Assembly: GCA_903851365.1 (NCBI GenBank)
Contig: CAINOB010000117.1
Span: forward strand, 1 to 34,351
DNA length: 34,351 nt
DNA from: an uncultured Bacteroidota bacterium
GTDB lineage: Bacteria > Bacteroidota > Bacteroidia > Bacteroidales > UBA12481
Direction of reading: 5' to 3'
Part shown: positions 1 to 9,400 of the stretch, in pieces
Layout: each line of letters starts with the position of its first letter
How positions within the stretch are numbered: position 1 is the stretch's first letter
The notes under the pieces: model-generated
What the model saw: the letters and a program-made list of their open reading frames with translations, nothing else
Database searches by the model: none
What the model was told of the DNA's origin: nothing
Program-made: the position numbers and the translations under genes

Positions 1-1275
1 ATCTTTTGCGATATCGCCGGTGGCCAGATCGCTTCAGATGTTATCGATGTTTATCCCAATCCAGTGAAACCTTACCCTGTTGAGCTGAAATGGACCAACC
101 TCGATCGCCTTATCGGAATCAGAATTGACCACGATGAGGTAAAGAAGATCCTGAAATCACTGGATATTGAGATCATTAAAGAAAATGATACCTCGCTTCA
201 GCTGGAGGTCGCTACCTACCGTGTGGATGTGCGGCGTGAAGCTGACGTAATTGAAGATATCCTGAGAATATACGGATATAATAACGTGGGGCTGACTGAT
301 GAAGTAACTTCTACCCTCTCCTATGCTCCGAACCCCGACCCGGAAAAGCTGGAGAACATGATCTCAGAACAATTGACCGCACTGGGATTTAATGAAATTA
401 TGGCGAATTCACTTACCCGGTCTTCCTATTATGGTAATATGGAAGGTTTTCCTGAAGAGTCGGGTGTTAAGCTTCTGAATCCTCTGAGCAATGATCTGAA
501 TATGTTGCGCAGGACCCTTCTCTTCGGTGGTTTGGAAGCTCTTGCAACCAACATGAAATTTAAAAATTCTGATCTCAAGTTCTATGAGTTCGGAAATACC
601 TACGAATTAAAGCTGGGTCAAAACAGATTGATGGCTGACAGCTATCACGAAACCAGGTACCTGTCACTCTTTTTAACCGGCAAGAAAAATTCCGAACACT
701 GGTCCGGGAAAAGTCAGGATACTGGATTTTATGACCTGAAATCTGTCGCATTCAAGGTGCTGCAAAGACTGGGCATCAATACCGATGAGCTGGAAGTTGA
801 AGAAAAGGTGGACGAAAGATTTGGCATGGGCATTACCTGCAAGTGTGGGAAATCCATTTGTATCCAGATGGGCCAGGTTCATCCCGATCTTCTTGAGCCA
901 TTTGAAATAAATCAGGAAGTATGGTATGCCGAATTAAACTGGGACGTTATTCTCCGCAAGGTACACCTTGAAGTAAAATTCGAGGAACTGTCCAAATATC
1001 CTTGGGTGCGAAGGGATCTTGCTCTGGTTGTTGATCTTTCAGTTCGTTTTGAGCACATAAGGTCTCTGGCATTCGTCGTTGAGCGTAAACTGCTTAAAAG
1101 CGTAAATATTTTTGATGTTTACATGAGTGACAAACTGGGCGAGGGTAAAAAATCACTGGCTGTGAGCTTTATTCTGCAGGACGAAACCAAAACCTTGACC
1201 GACAAGCAGATCGAGCAGGTTATGGAAAAGCTGATTACTGCTTTTGAGAAAAAGTTAGGCGCGGTATTGCGTTAA
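1..1275 (+). CDS. pheT: Phenylalanine--tRNA ligase beta subunit, 3' part (5' end outside window)
   Basis: The reading frame is open from base 1, so this is the last ~424 codons of a gene that normally has about 800; the GTG at 64 is internal, not a start. PheT pairs with PheS in an (alpha-beta)2 enzyme that charges tRNA-Phe in the cytoplasm. Visible domains in order: a B5 domain (from about WTNLDRLIG, position 90, to the IYGYNNV segment near 290), the catalytic-like class II core (PLSNDLNMLRRTLL near 480-515), and a C-terminal FDX-ACB anticodon-binding domain beginning at ELSKYPWVRRDLAL (about 985) and ending with the protein. The stop TAA at 1273-1275 lies in a palindromic TTAA shared with the stop of the convergent HAD gene. 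Identification is firm from domain order and motif spelling. Confidence 0.95.
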   Translation: MFCDIAGGQIASDVIDVYPNPVKPYPVELKWTNLDRLIGIRIDHDEVKKILKSLDIEIIKENDTSLQLEVATYRVDVRREADVIEDILRIYGYNNVGLTDEVTSTLSYAPNPDPEKLENMISEQLTALGFNEIMANSLTRSSYYGNMEGFPEESGVKLLNPLSNDLNMLRRTLLFGGLEALATNMKFKNSDLKFYEFGNTYELKLGQNRLMADSYHETRYLSLFLTGKKNSEHWSGKSQDTGFYDLKSVAFKVLQRLGINTDELEVEEKVDERFGMGITCKCGKSICIQMGQVHPDLLEPFEINQEVWYAELNWDVILRKVHLEVKFEELSKYPWVRRDLALVVDLSVRFEHIRSLAFVVERKLLKSVNIFDVYMSDKLGEGKKSLAVSFILQDETKTLTDKQIEQVMEKLITAFEKKLGAVLR

Positions 1276-2099
1276 CCGGTAGATTCTTGCATCGACAACC
1301 CGACTGCTGCGGTAAAACCGCTTTCGTTATGTGACCCAACCTGTCGGTAAATTGCCTTGAGTTCCGTTGGCGAATTCGAGACAACGAATGGCAGCCCAAC
1401 AAATCCAAGTAAGTCGGTGTCATTATAATCATTGCCGATTCCCATGACTTCATTGGGATTAAAATGGTGGAGGTCGCACAGGTATTGCACTGCATTACCT
1501 TTTGATACTTCCTCATGGTAAATTTCCATCCAGATAGATTCATGATCCATTGGTGAAGTGGCCCTGATCACCTTAACACCGCTGAACAGCGCTTTCAACT
1601 CAAAAAACCTGGCAGGATCCGGTGGAAGAATGATCAGGAACTGACATGCTTCGCCAAAATTTGGCGGATCAAAAGAGATCGGCTTCTCAAAACCACGGTA
1701 ATTCTCCATCCTTCGAACAAAATCAGGATGAAGTTCACCGTTCTGATAGTATACATAATTATGATTCTCTGGAACAGCCGCCAAAACCTTGAACGTCACA
1801 CCAAGTTCCCGAAGTTGGTTGGCAATTTCATGAACGCGCTTTTCAGGCAGGTTCCTCGAATAGAGAATCTCCTTGGTGCGATAATCCATAATGCCGGCAC
1901 CGGAGCTGAACACCAGGTAATCGATCGGAAAATCTGTCGCAATCACTCGTTGAAAGGAAAACGGAGAACGACCGGTTGCAATTACCCGTATTACGCCCTG
2001 ATTACCAAGCCTTAACAATGAATCAAAATCTTCAGTGCTCACCTGCTGAGCGCTATTCAGTAAAGTACCATCCAGGTCGGTAACCACCATTTTTATCAT
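1272..2099 (-). CDS. Cof-type HAD-superfamily hydrolase
   Basis: A 275-residue cytoplasmic phosphatase of the HAD IIB (Cof/YidA) type. Motif I is TDLDGTLLN with nucleophile D8 and acid D10; motif II is the threonine in ATGRSP; the motif III lysine is in EVSKGNA; motif IV is GIGNDYNDTDLL at about residues 220-231, including the GDxxND-type acidic pair. Length is typical for the family (260-290). These enzymes act on sugar phosphates, flavin or pyridoxal phosphates, and the substrate cannot be read from sequence. The ATG at 2097-2099 is preceded by a good -7 box only a few bases upstream, so translation could begin with almost no leader; an internal ATG at residue 4 is an alternative. The gene converges on pheT with a 4-base overlap. 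Confidence 0.88.
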   Translation of the reverse strand: MIKMVVTDLDGTLLNSAQQVSTEDFDSLLRLGNQGVIRVIATGRSPFSFQRVIATDFPIDYLVFSSGAGIMDYRTKEILYSRNLPEKRVHEIANQLRELGVTFKVLAAVPENHNYVYYQNGELHPDFVRRMENYRGFEKPISFDPPNFGEACQFLIILPPDPARFFELKALFSGVKVIRATSPMDHESIWMEIYHEEVSKGNAVQYLCDLHHFNPNEVMGIGNDYNDTDLLGFVGLPFVVSNSPTELKAIYRQVGSHNESGFTAAVGLSMQESTG

Positions 2100-2104
2100 A
2101 GCGG

Positions 2105-2112
2105 CAAAAGTA
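2105..2112 (-). promoter_or_regulatory. Candidate Bacteroidota -7 box for the HAD gene
   Basis: Reads TACTTTTG on the minus strand, a perfect match to TAnnTTTG. It sits so close to the ATG at 2099 that the transcript would have almost no leader. No convincing -33 TTTG was seen. Confidence 0.35.
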
Positions 2113-2150
2113 CTAAAACCACGAGACTATGATAGAACCAGCCGAATCAC

Positions 2151-2158
2151 TATTTTCG
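2151..2158 (+). promoter_or_regulatory. Candidate -7 box for the UbiA-like gene
   Basis: TATTTTCG followed by C, one mismatch from TAnnTTTG, 16 bases before the ATG. The same octamer plus C recurs before the SDR gene at 17769. No clear -33 element. Confidence 0.35.
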
Positions 2159-2174
2159 CACCAATATTCTGATT

Positions 2175-3035
2175 ATGGCCAAAATAAAAGATTACTTCTC
2201 TCTTGTTGTATTCAGCCATACGATATTTGCAATGCCGTTTGCAATGATCGGTTTCTTTCTGGCTGTTCAATACAGCGGATATCCATTCAGCTGGTCCACC
2301 CTGCTTCTTTGCCTGGGATGTATGGTTCTTGCCCGTAATTCAGCAATGGGGTTTAACCGGTGGGCCGATCGCTTTATTGATGGAAAAAACCCCAGAACTG
2401 CTCAACGCGAAATCCCTAAAGGAGTGATCAAAGGGAATGCTGCACTTGGTTTTTCATTTATCAATGCCTCGCTCTTTATTTTTTTGGCAGGATTGATTAA
2501 TCCCTTATGTCTGAAACTTTCTCCGATAGCATTGATGGTCATCCTGGGCTATAGTTACACAAAGCGATTTACCTGGCTTTGTCATCTGATATTGGGACTA
2601 GGCCTTTCTTTTGCCCCGATCGGTGCATATATTGCTATTACCGCCCAATTTCACTGGCTACCGCTGATCTTCTCAGGACTGGTGTTAACGTGGGTCGGTG
2701 GATTTGATATTATTTATGCCTTGCAGGATGCACAATTTGATCAATCGAACGGCTATTTTTCGATCCCTTCCAAAGTTGGCGTTCGGAATGCCCTGATTAT
2801 CTCGGCATCTCTCCATTTGGTATCATTTTGTCTGGTGATAATCAGCGGTATCCTGGCAAAATTCGGAATAATTTATTGGATCGGTACCGTAATATTTACT
2901 GGTCTTCTGGTTTACCAACATTCAATCGTGAGGCCAGCCGACCTGAGCCGGGTAAATCGTGCTTTCGGCACCACCAACGGTATAGCCAGTGTAATATTTG
3001 CAGTTTTTGTGATTGCCGACCTCTTTATCCGCTGA
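2175..3035 (+). CDS. UbiA-like polyprenyltransferase (putative 4-hydroxybenzoate/futalosine-route type)
   Basis: A 286-residue integral membrane prenyltransferase with about eight hydrophobic segments. Both Mg-diphosphate binding motifs are visible: N61-RWA-D65-RFI-D69 and D178-IIY-ALQ-D185-AQF-D189. The NPRT sequence right after the first motif and the YALQD spelling of the second fit the UbiA-like group (ubiA_other, TIGR01475 type), members of which act in the futalosine route to menaquinone (MqnP) in bacteria lacking ubiquinone. That pathway assignment is inference, since no other mqn gene is in the window. The start ATG follows a candidate promoter by 16 bases. It is convergent with the DUF3078 gene, 17 bases between stops. 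Confidence 0.85.
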   Translation: MAKIKDYFSLVVFSHTIFAMPFAMIGFFLAVQYSGYPFSWSTLLLCLGCMVLARNSAMGFNRWADRFIDGKNPRTAQREIPKGVIKGNAALGFSFINASLFIFLAGLINPLCLKLSPIALMVILGYSYTKRFTWLCHLILGLGLSFAPIGAYIAITAQFHWLPLIFSGLVLTWVGGFDIIYALQDAQFDQSNGYFSIPSKVGVRNALIISASLHLVSFCLVIISGILAKFGIIYWIGTVIFTGLLVYQHSIVRPADLSRVNRAFGTTNGIASVIFAVFVIADLFIR

Positions 3036-3052
3036 CAGGATTTATCTCCTGA

Positions 3053-4645
3053 TTAGAAGTAATAGGTGAATCTGGCTCCGAAAAGTTCATTGAACTGAAC
3101 CCGTTTTCCAGTGCCCACTTTGACTTTCTTACCATCCTTGACTTCATACAGGGTAATCAATGTACGGTAGTCGTACTGTGTTTCCGTTTGTAACGTTATG
3201 CTGATGAACTTATTAACTGGCAAGGAAAGGTTCATTCGCCAGTAAAAGTTGATCTTCTGGGGGTTCTCGATATAGTTATTGTACAGGTTCAGGAATTGCC
3301 CCATGATCACTTTTTTAAACAATATGGTATTGTAGGTCACAGTGACGTTTGCCCCCATCAATGCATTCATGATCTTTCCGGGTTTCAAGCCCCATGGGAT
3401 AGGATTAATCATCGTCGTATCCAGAACAAACCTGAACTGTCCGCTGATAGGAGACATGTTCACTGTCAACTTTGGATTCGGCCGCCAGGTCAAACCGAGA
3501 CTGATGGCCAGATCCCCAGGAGCCATGATTTTGGATACCGGTACCGAATCGTTGGGATAGTTATATCCGCGGAAACTCTGCGTATCAAATGTCGACCTTA
3601 AAGTATAATCAAAATTCTTAAATGCCTTGTGCGATAAGGTAGACTCGAGATGGATCTTGTCATTGCTTTTCCGCAATGGCAGCAATTCGGTTTTCTGCAG
3701 TCCGTAGAGGAACCATAAACGACTATCCCAAGTAATGTTTCCTTTCGCATAAATTGCCTTCGCCTTAAAGTCTGTGGTAAGCGCAGTATTGTTGTTCCCC
3801 CCTTTTGCCCAATTGACGAACATGCTCTGGTTGAAAATTAAATTCAATTCTGCACCTTTCGTCCAGGCTTTGAAAGGCGGAGTAGGATTTTTGCGGCTGG
3901 CAATCCTGGCCTTATTCTTATCCTGCCAGCGAATAGCGATTAATTCCGGTTCGCCTTGCTTCTTAAACATATGCTTCAGCATCAGATCATCGCCGACCCA
4001 CAAATACATCGTATGCTTATCAATCGTGCGTGTGTAAAGTTTCGCTGAATCGTTAGATCCATTCATTACATAAAATGCAGTCGAATCCACTTTACCTCTT
4101 TTGAGAATAAAATGTGTGGTATCCTTCCTTGCATTTATGATATTAAAATAGGTTGAATCATTAACAAGATGGCCCACCAGCCTTTCCATGGTTGATTTCA
4201 AAGCTTGTGGCCGTGGATTGTAAGCGGTATCCTCAAATACAACATCCGCCAGTTGCTTGATTGAGCTCCTGACTGAGTCGTTTTCGATACCTCCGATGGG
4301 ATCGTAAATTCCTTGCCTCGAACGCCGGTTATAATCACGGTAATTCAAATATTTACGCATCCGGTCAGTAGAATCCAATTTCTGACGGTAAATTGCCTGA
4401 TTCAATGATGAATTCAGAGAATCGCGGTTAAACTCCAGCCGGGCAATCATGTTGGCCATAATCAGACTGTCGTGCCGTTTAATAAGCAATAGCGAATCCC
4501 TTACCTTGATAAGTTGAAGCAGGGAATCGCGGGAAACATTCAGGTTTTCCTTTCCAGCCAGACTTTTTTCATTTACCTGAGCCATCAGGAATTGTGAAGG
4601 AATCAGAAGAAATATCGAAATAAAAATGAAGGAAAACTTTCTCAT
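3053..4645 (-). CDS. DUF3078 domain-containing exported protein
   Basis: The start is set at the ATG at 4645, giving MRKFSFIFISIFLL and a clear signal peptide ending at LMAQ (530 residues). The 17-codon N-terminal extension allowed by the frame would run back through the -7 promoter box, so it is unlikely. Residues ~50-200 are charged and probably helical. From about residue 250 the protein shows the DUF3078 signature (WTKGAELNLIFNQS, then WAKGGNNNTAL, then YAKGNITWDSRLWFLYG) and alternates beta strands to a C-terminal aromatic residue (TYYF), as expected of an outer-membrane or cell-surface beta protein. The family is essentially confined to Bacteroidota and has no known biochemical function. 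It ends 17 bases from the convergent UbiA gene. Confidence 0.85.
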   Translation of the reverse strand: MRKFSFIFISIFLLIPSQFLMAQVNEKSLAGKENLNVSRDSLLQLIKVRDSLLLIKRHDSLIMANMIARLEFNRDSLNSSLNQAIYRQKLDSTDRMRKYLNYRDYNRRSRQGIYDPIGGIENDSVRSSIKQLADVVFEDTAYNPRPQALKSTMERLVGHLVNDSTYFNIINARKDTTHFILKRGKVDSTAFYVMNGSNDSAKLYTRTIDKHTMYLWVGDDLMLKHMFKKQGEPELIAIRWQDKNKARIASRKNPTPPFKAWTKGAELNLIFNQSMFVNWAKGGNNNTALTTDFKAKAIYAKGNITWDSRLWFLYGLQKTELLPLRKSNDKIHLESTLSHKAFKNFDYTLRSTFDTQSFRGYNYPNDSVPVSKIMAPGDLAISLGLTWRPNPKLTVNMSPISGQFRFVLDTTMINPIPWGLKPGKIMNALMGANVTVTYNTILFKKVIMGQFLNLYNNYIENPQKINFYWRMNLSLPVNKFISITLQTETQYDYRTLITLYEVKDGKKVKVGTGKRVQFNELFGARFTYYF

Positions 4646-4672
4646 CAGATCAATAATTTGCCAATCAATTTG

Positions 4673-4680
4673 CAAAACTA
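4673..4680 (-). promoter_or_regulatory. Candidate -7 box for the DUF3078 gene
   Basis: TAGTTTTG on the minus strand, a perfect TAnnTTTG match. It lies 27 bases before the chosen ATG at 4645, implying a ~20-base leader, and inside the alternative longer ORF, which supports the shorter start. A TTG lies upstream but closer than the usual -33 spacing. Confidence 0.5.
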
Positions 4681-4836
4681 CAAAAGCTATGCCCAATTAA
4701 TGATTCCTTATGACATCAATTCGGTTTAATTTTCGAAATTTGTATCGATTATATGAACGTATCAACCCTCATATCTATTTTAGCGACCCAGGTTTTTCGT
4801 AACCTGAAGGAACGCGATTCGTTCTAAAACAGTTAT

Positions 4837-5034
4837 CAGGTATCGGGTTTCGGGTATCGGGTGTCGGGGGTCAGCTACCCCCAGACTGAAGTCTAAAGAT
4901 AACCATAGAACAACGGTCTTCCTTTTATTCCCTTCTTTTTCCTTCTTTTTTCTACTTAATTCTTCTGGCTAAATTCTGCCCTTTGCCTTCTGCCATCTGC
5001 CCTACCTGAAACCCGATACCCGATACCCGATACC
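4837..5034. repeat. Intergenic island of degenerate short repeats with inverted outer arms
   Basis: This fills most of the 432-nt gap between the DUF3078 gene and tryptophanase. Left arm 4837-4870 is built of GGTATCGGGT/TTCGGG units. Right arm 5004-5034 is the same motif in inverse orientation (ACCTGAAACCCGATACCCGA and onward), so the arms could pair. Inside lie a perfect 6-bp hairpin GGGGGT-cagct-ACCCCC (4866-4882), an adjacent AGACT-ga-AGTCT hairpin (4883-4894), and a polypyrimidine tract from about 4917 with TTCTGCC/TTTGCC steps. No ORF of note, no transposase and no target-site duplication were seen. The same motif recurs at 29092-29123. Remaining bases 4681-4836 hold only a 24-codon ORF judged insignificant. 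Confidence 0.75.
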
Positions 5035-5077
5035 AAATTCTTTTCTCCTATTTCTCAAAATATTAAGTCTTTAAGTT

Positions 5078-6448
5078 ATGTTACCATCCTGCGAACCCTA
5101 TAAAATCAAAATGATAGAACCTTTGTACCCTAGTTCCCGCGAAGAACGCGAATTGTGGATCAAGGAGGCTCGTTACAATATTTTTAACCTGAAAAGTGAC
5201 CAGGTCTTTATCGATTTCCTTACTGATTCCGGTACGGGTGCTATGAGCGACCGTCAGTGGTCCGCCATAATGTCGGGCGATGAATCCTATGCCGGATCCC
5301 GCTCATTTCATCAATTGAAGGACACGGTAAAGGAACTTATCGGATTTGAATATCTATTGCCTACTCATCAGGGACGGGCAGCTGAGAATGTCCTTTTCAG
5401 TGTTCTGGTGAAAGAAGGACAACTTGTACCTGGAAATGCCCACTTCGATACAACAAAGGGTCACATTGAGTTCCGTAAAGCAATTGCCGTAGATTGCACG
5501 ATAGATGAAGCATACGATACCTCGAAACCTCACCCTTTCAAAGGGAACGTGAATATCGACAAGCTGGAAGAGCTGATGAGAACATCATCCGATAAAGTAT
5601 CTTTTATTTTAATCACCGCTACCTGCAATACTGCCGGTGGTCAGCCTGTTTCCATTGAAAATATCAGGAAAGTGAAAAACCTGGCCGACAGATATGGAAA
5701 GCTATTGATTATTGATGCCGCCAGATTTGCTGAAAATGCCTATTTCATTAAAACGCGTGAAGAGGAATTCAAGAATAAATCAATCCGGAATATTGTTCTT
5801 GAAATGTTTTCCTATTTCGATGGGGTAACCATGTCGGCAAAAAAGGACGGCATCGTTAACATCGGTGGATTTATCGCTCTGAGAAGCAAGAAAATATACC
5901 AGGAAGCTTCCACTTTCAATATCATGTTCGAAGGTTTTCTGACTTACGGTGGACAGGCTGGTCGTGACCTTGCTGCCCTCTCGCAAGGACTGCATGAATC
6001 CACTGAATTTGATTATCTGGAGTCTCGGATTTCGCAAGTAGCCTTTCTGGGTGAAAGAATGAAAAGTTATGGTGTTCCCGTTCAGGAACCATTTGGCGGT
6101 CATGCCATCTTCATCGATGCGCTGAAGTTCTTTCCACAAATTCCCAGAGAAGAATTTCCAGGGCAAACATTAGTGGTTGAACTTTACAAAGCCGGAGGCA
6201 TACGTAGTGCTGAAATTGGCTCACTGATGGCTGACCGCGATCCCGTAACCCGCGAAAACAGATTTCCTGCACTGGAACTGGTCAGACTGGCGATTCCCAG
6301 ACGAGCCTATACGAATAACCATATGGATTATGCAGCTGCAGCGGTTGGACAAGCATTCGAAGCCGCGCAAAATATTCGCAGAGGCTACCGGTTGATTTCT
6401 GAGGCTCCTATCATGCGCCATTTCACTATGGAACTCGAACCGATCTAA
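5078..6448 (+). CDS. tnaA: Tryptophanase (tryptophan indole-lyase)
   Basis: A 456-residue PLP enzyme of the beta-eliminating lyase family, splitting L-tryptophan into indole, pyruvate and ammonia in the cytoplasm. The N-terminus (EPYKIKMIEP), FIDFLTDSGTGAMSD, PTHQGR, ARFAENAYFIK and MSAKKDG (PLP lysine K256) are all family landmarks. Two positions separate it from tyrosine phenol-lyase: FDTTKGH has Asp (D124) where the phenol-lyase has Thr, and SAEIGS has Ile where the phenol-lyase has the tyrosine-binding Arg. Both favour tryptophanase, as does GRD/DRDP-like sequence after EIGS. Length is slightly below the E. coli enzyme (471). No TnaC-like leader with the required Trp and Pro was found upstream; instead a repeat island precedes it. 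It converges on the macroglobulin gene with 2 bases between stops. Confidence 0.9.
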   Translation: MLPSCEPYKIKMIEPLYPSSREERELWIKEARYNIFNLKSDQVFIDFLTDSGTGAMSDRQWSAIMSGDESYAGSRSFHQLKDTVKELIGFEYLLPTHQGRAAENVLFSVLVKEGQLVPGNAHFDTTKGHIEFRKAIAVDCTIDEAYDTSKPHPFKGNVNIDKLEELMRTSSDKVSFILITATCNTAGGQPVSIENIRKVKNLADRYGKLLIIDAARFAENAYFIKTREEEFKNKSIRNIVLEMFSYFDGVTMSAKKDGIVNIGGFIALRSKKIYQEASTFNIMFEGFLTYGGQAGRDLAALSQGLHESTEFDYLESRISQVAFLGERMKSYGVPVQEPFGGHAIFIDALKFFPQIPREEFPGQTLVVELYKAGGIRSAEIGSLMADRDPVTRENRFPALELVRLAIPRRAYTNNHMDYAAAAVGQAFEAAQNIRRGYRLISEAPIMRHFTMELEPI

Positions 6449-6450
6449 AG

Positions 6451-9400
6451 TCAACGTTTTGCATGAATCCTGCTCGAATTTGACCAAGCCCTGAATTCAG
6501 GTGCGTACAGGCTGGTGGCAGTGGCATATCCGCCGAAATAGCTACCAGCCTGTTCCACAATTGCTTGATATTCCATAGTACTCTCACCTTTTGGCAACGC
6601 TGAGAGGTAGAAAAACACCGATTCAGGTTCACGTGATTGATAATAGGAAATTCCCTGGCGATATTGGTATCCGGATAAAACTCGCACAGGTAAAACACCA
6701 GTACCCAGATAATCCTTGATTTCAATGTAACTGAGCTCCCTGTCGGATTTTATATTAAGCCTTATCCTGATCTTATCACCCACGTTAATCCACTGGCCCT
6801 GTTTAATAACTTTCCAGGTACCTTTTTCGTCGTAGGTCATAACCTCTCGCGATACATTCAGTGGACCCGTTGTGGATGACAATTGATCAAGCTTGTAATT
6901 TTTCAGGGTATAAAGTGTCCCCCATGAATGGCCACCACTGGTTTGTGTAACCTCCATCGTTTTGGATACCGGGATTTCCTTTTGATTTTTCCACTCGAAA
7001 CGATAATATCCGGTCACTCCGGTGCTACCAGTTTTTATTCTTAGCGGTGAATATTCCTCACTTCCCCACTTCATGGCAACAGCAGCAGGTTCAATCGATT
7101 GACTGGTGCCATAAAAAAGCATGGATTTCGCGGCCCATGCGGCAACCAGGCTATTTCCCCAGTCTCTGCCACGCTTTTGGTGAATCAGGTATATCTTCAT
7201 CTGATCCAGATCTTTTCGACCCTCCTCAATGCAGGCAAAAAGTTCTATCATCCTGCTTTGCATCCATAAATCCCAATTAAACCAGGAAGATTCAAATCCT
7301 TTACGTGGCCAGTACATTCCCCATTGGTCATCGAATTTGGCCCGTTCTCTCAATGAATTCAGAATCGGCAGGGCATTTGCCTTTCGTCCGAGCTGGACAC
7401 TGGTAATTGCCATAAGTGCCTGAAGTCCCATTTCATGCTGAGTCCATTCCAAAGGTATTCGTTCATTAAAACGCATCCATGCAACTTCGTGCGAAGGTTG
7501 AAGGGATAAACCCGGAAAGAAACTTCTCGCGTACAGGTAATGAATAACCAGAGGGTTGAGCTGAACCTTTTGAGGGTGTACAGAGTCGAGTCGTGAAATC
7601 TCAAGGAATTGCATGTACATCCAGTTATCCATAGCTTCAATGGCGTGGGTAAGCATAAAATTCCCTCTTTGAATTGCAGTAATATCAAATACCCCACGGG
7701 CTTTCATTTCCCCGAATCCCGCAATGATTTGCTGTGTCATAAAAACATCAATTCCCATTCCCTTATACCAGGGCCAGGTGCCATCCTGATTCTGAAGGCT
7801 CGACAATTTTTCAAGCACATAGGCCATTTCCTGTCTTCTGGTATCAGGATTCATCCATTCCCTGATTTGCTTAATCCTATCTTTTTGTTTCTCGGGTACC
7901 GAGTCGCTTAAGAATTTTTCTGCAACCCCGGGAAATTTATCAGCTATGCTGCCGGTGAGGCATGCCAGGTAAAGGCGACTGAACCAATAAGCTGAACAAT
8001 CCTGCTCCTGCCCGGTAACAACCGGCAATGACTGCAATATCTGCCAGGCAGGCGTTGTGGTAACCTCATATACCGCCTCCAAAGGATTCCCATCAATTTT
8101 AAGTTGCTTTTTGCCGGGTTTAGCAAAAAAGAATGGCTGTGCATTCCACAACTCAACATTATCGGGAAGAACACTGATAGTATCTTTTAATCCATCCGAC
8201 TGAGCCGGACTTATAGTGCTCAAATTATATAGAACCGGATCATTCTTCGTAGGTGTATACTGCCAGGTAAATGGAGCCGTTGTCCCACTGGTCAGACTAC
8301 TTTTAAAATCCGGATAACTTTTTAACAGGAAGCCTGAGGTGTCTGTTAAATTCAATGAGGTGACAGCGCTAATCCTCCCCTGGCCATACCACCCTACTCT
8401 GGCTGCCAGATCAACCGTATCACCATTTCTCATGAATTCAGGAAAATTAGATCTGATCATCAGATCTTTGACAGTTTTAAAGCGATGTTCCAAACTACCA
8501 AAAGCGAGATTGCGGTTATGACAAGTCACCAAAACCTTCCATTCGGTAAATACTTCAGGCATCTTGAATGTGACCTCAGCCAACCCGTTTTTATCAGTTA
8601 GGATATCGCCCTTAAAGAAGGCAGTCTCCCGGAAATCATTTCTGAAAACAATCTCCGTGCTCTCTCCCTCATCCTCCTTAACATCCTTAATATCAATAAC
8701 TTCTTTAACTCCCTCTCCATTGTCGCCACCTTTCCTGCCTTCCGGTTGAGCCATTGCCATTTTCATGACCGGAGCATCCATCCGGCTGATACCATAAAAA
8801 CCAAGTCCAAACCAATTCAAATTAATCGGCTCGATAAAGGGTACGTCTACGATATTTACAAAAGGTTCAATGATAGTCACAGAACCATTGGCACCAGAAT
8901 TTAAACCCTGGAAACAGGGTCCGCCAAAAAAAGAAGGCCTTGTTACCTGGAGCCAGCTGTGCGGATTTATCAGGTCCAGTGAAGCATCGTAAACAGTCAA
9001 AGCCACTGAGGCAACGACCGGGTTTCCCTGCTGATCCTTCACCATCAGATCAATTTTGATATCATCACCAGGTTTAACTTTTTTAAGATTTTGAAATCCT
9101 GATATAGTTAATTGCGATATTTGCCAGGGGACAGTAATCGGAAAATCTTCCTCAATCACACGGTTCGATGCAACGATGATTAGGTGAAGAAGTGCGCCAC
9201 CCTGCCAATCATTTGTAACCTTCCAAACACGCTTCTGGATATTTTTATCAGCAGCATACCAATCTGAAAACACCTCACCCTTAGAGTTCTGCAACTCAAC
9301 CAATAAATTACTCCTTTGGGTTGAAGCAAAATTCAGCTGAAGGATTTGTCCGGGGTTGAGACTTTTCTCAGAAACCCTCGCAAAAAGTTGATTATAGGAG

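Noticed and set aside
4753-4827. A 24-codon ORF (MNVSTLISILATQVFRNLKE...) 250 bases upstream of tnaA as a TnaC-like leader peptide
   Set aside because: It has no Trp or Pro in the positions TnaC needs, is far from tnaA, and the repeat island lies between.
4837-5034. Repeat island as a CRISPR array or insertion sequence
   Set aside because: Units are short, degenerate and contiguous without spacers; no cas or transposase gene and no target duplication.
7987-8001. The Cys after GQEQD in the macroglobulin as a shifted thioester Cys
   Set aside because: A thioester needs Cys three residues before Gln; here the Cys follows the EQ pair.
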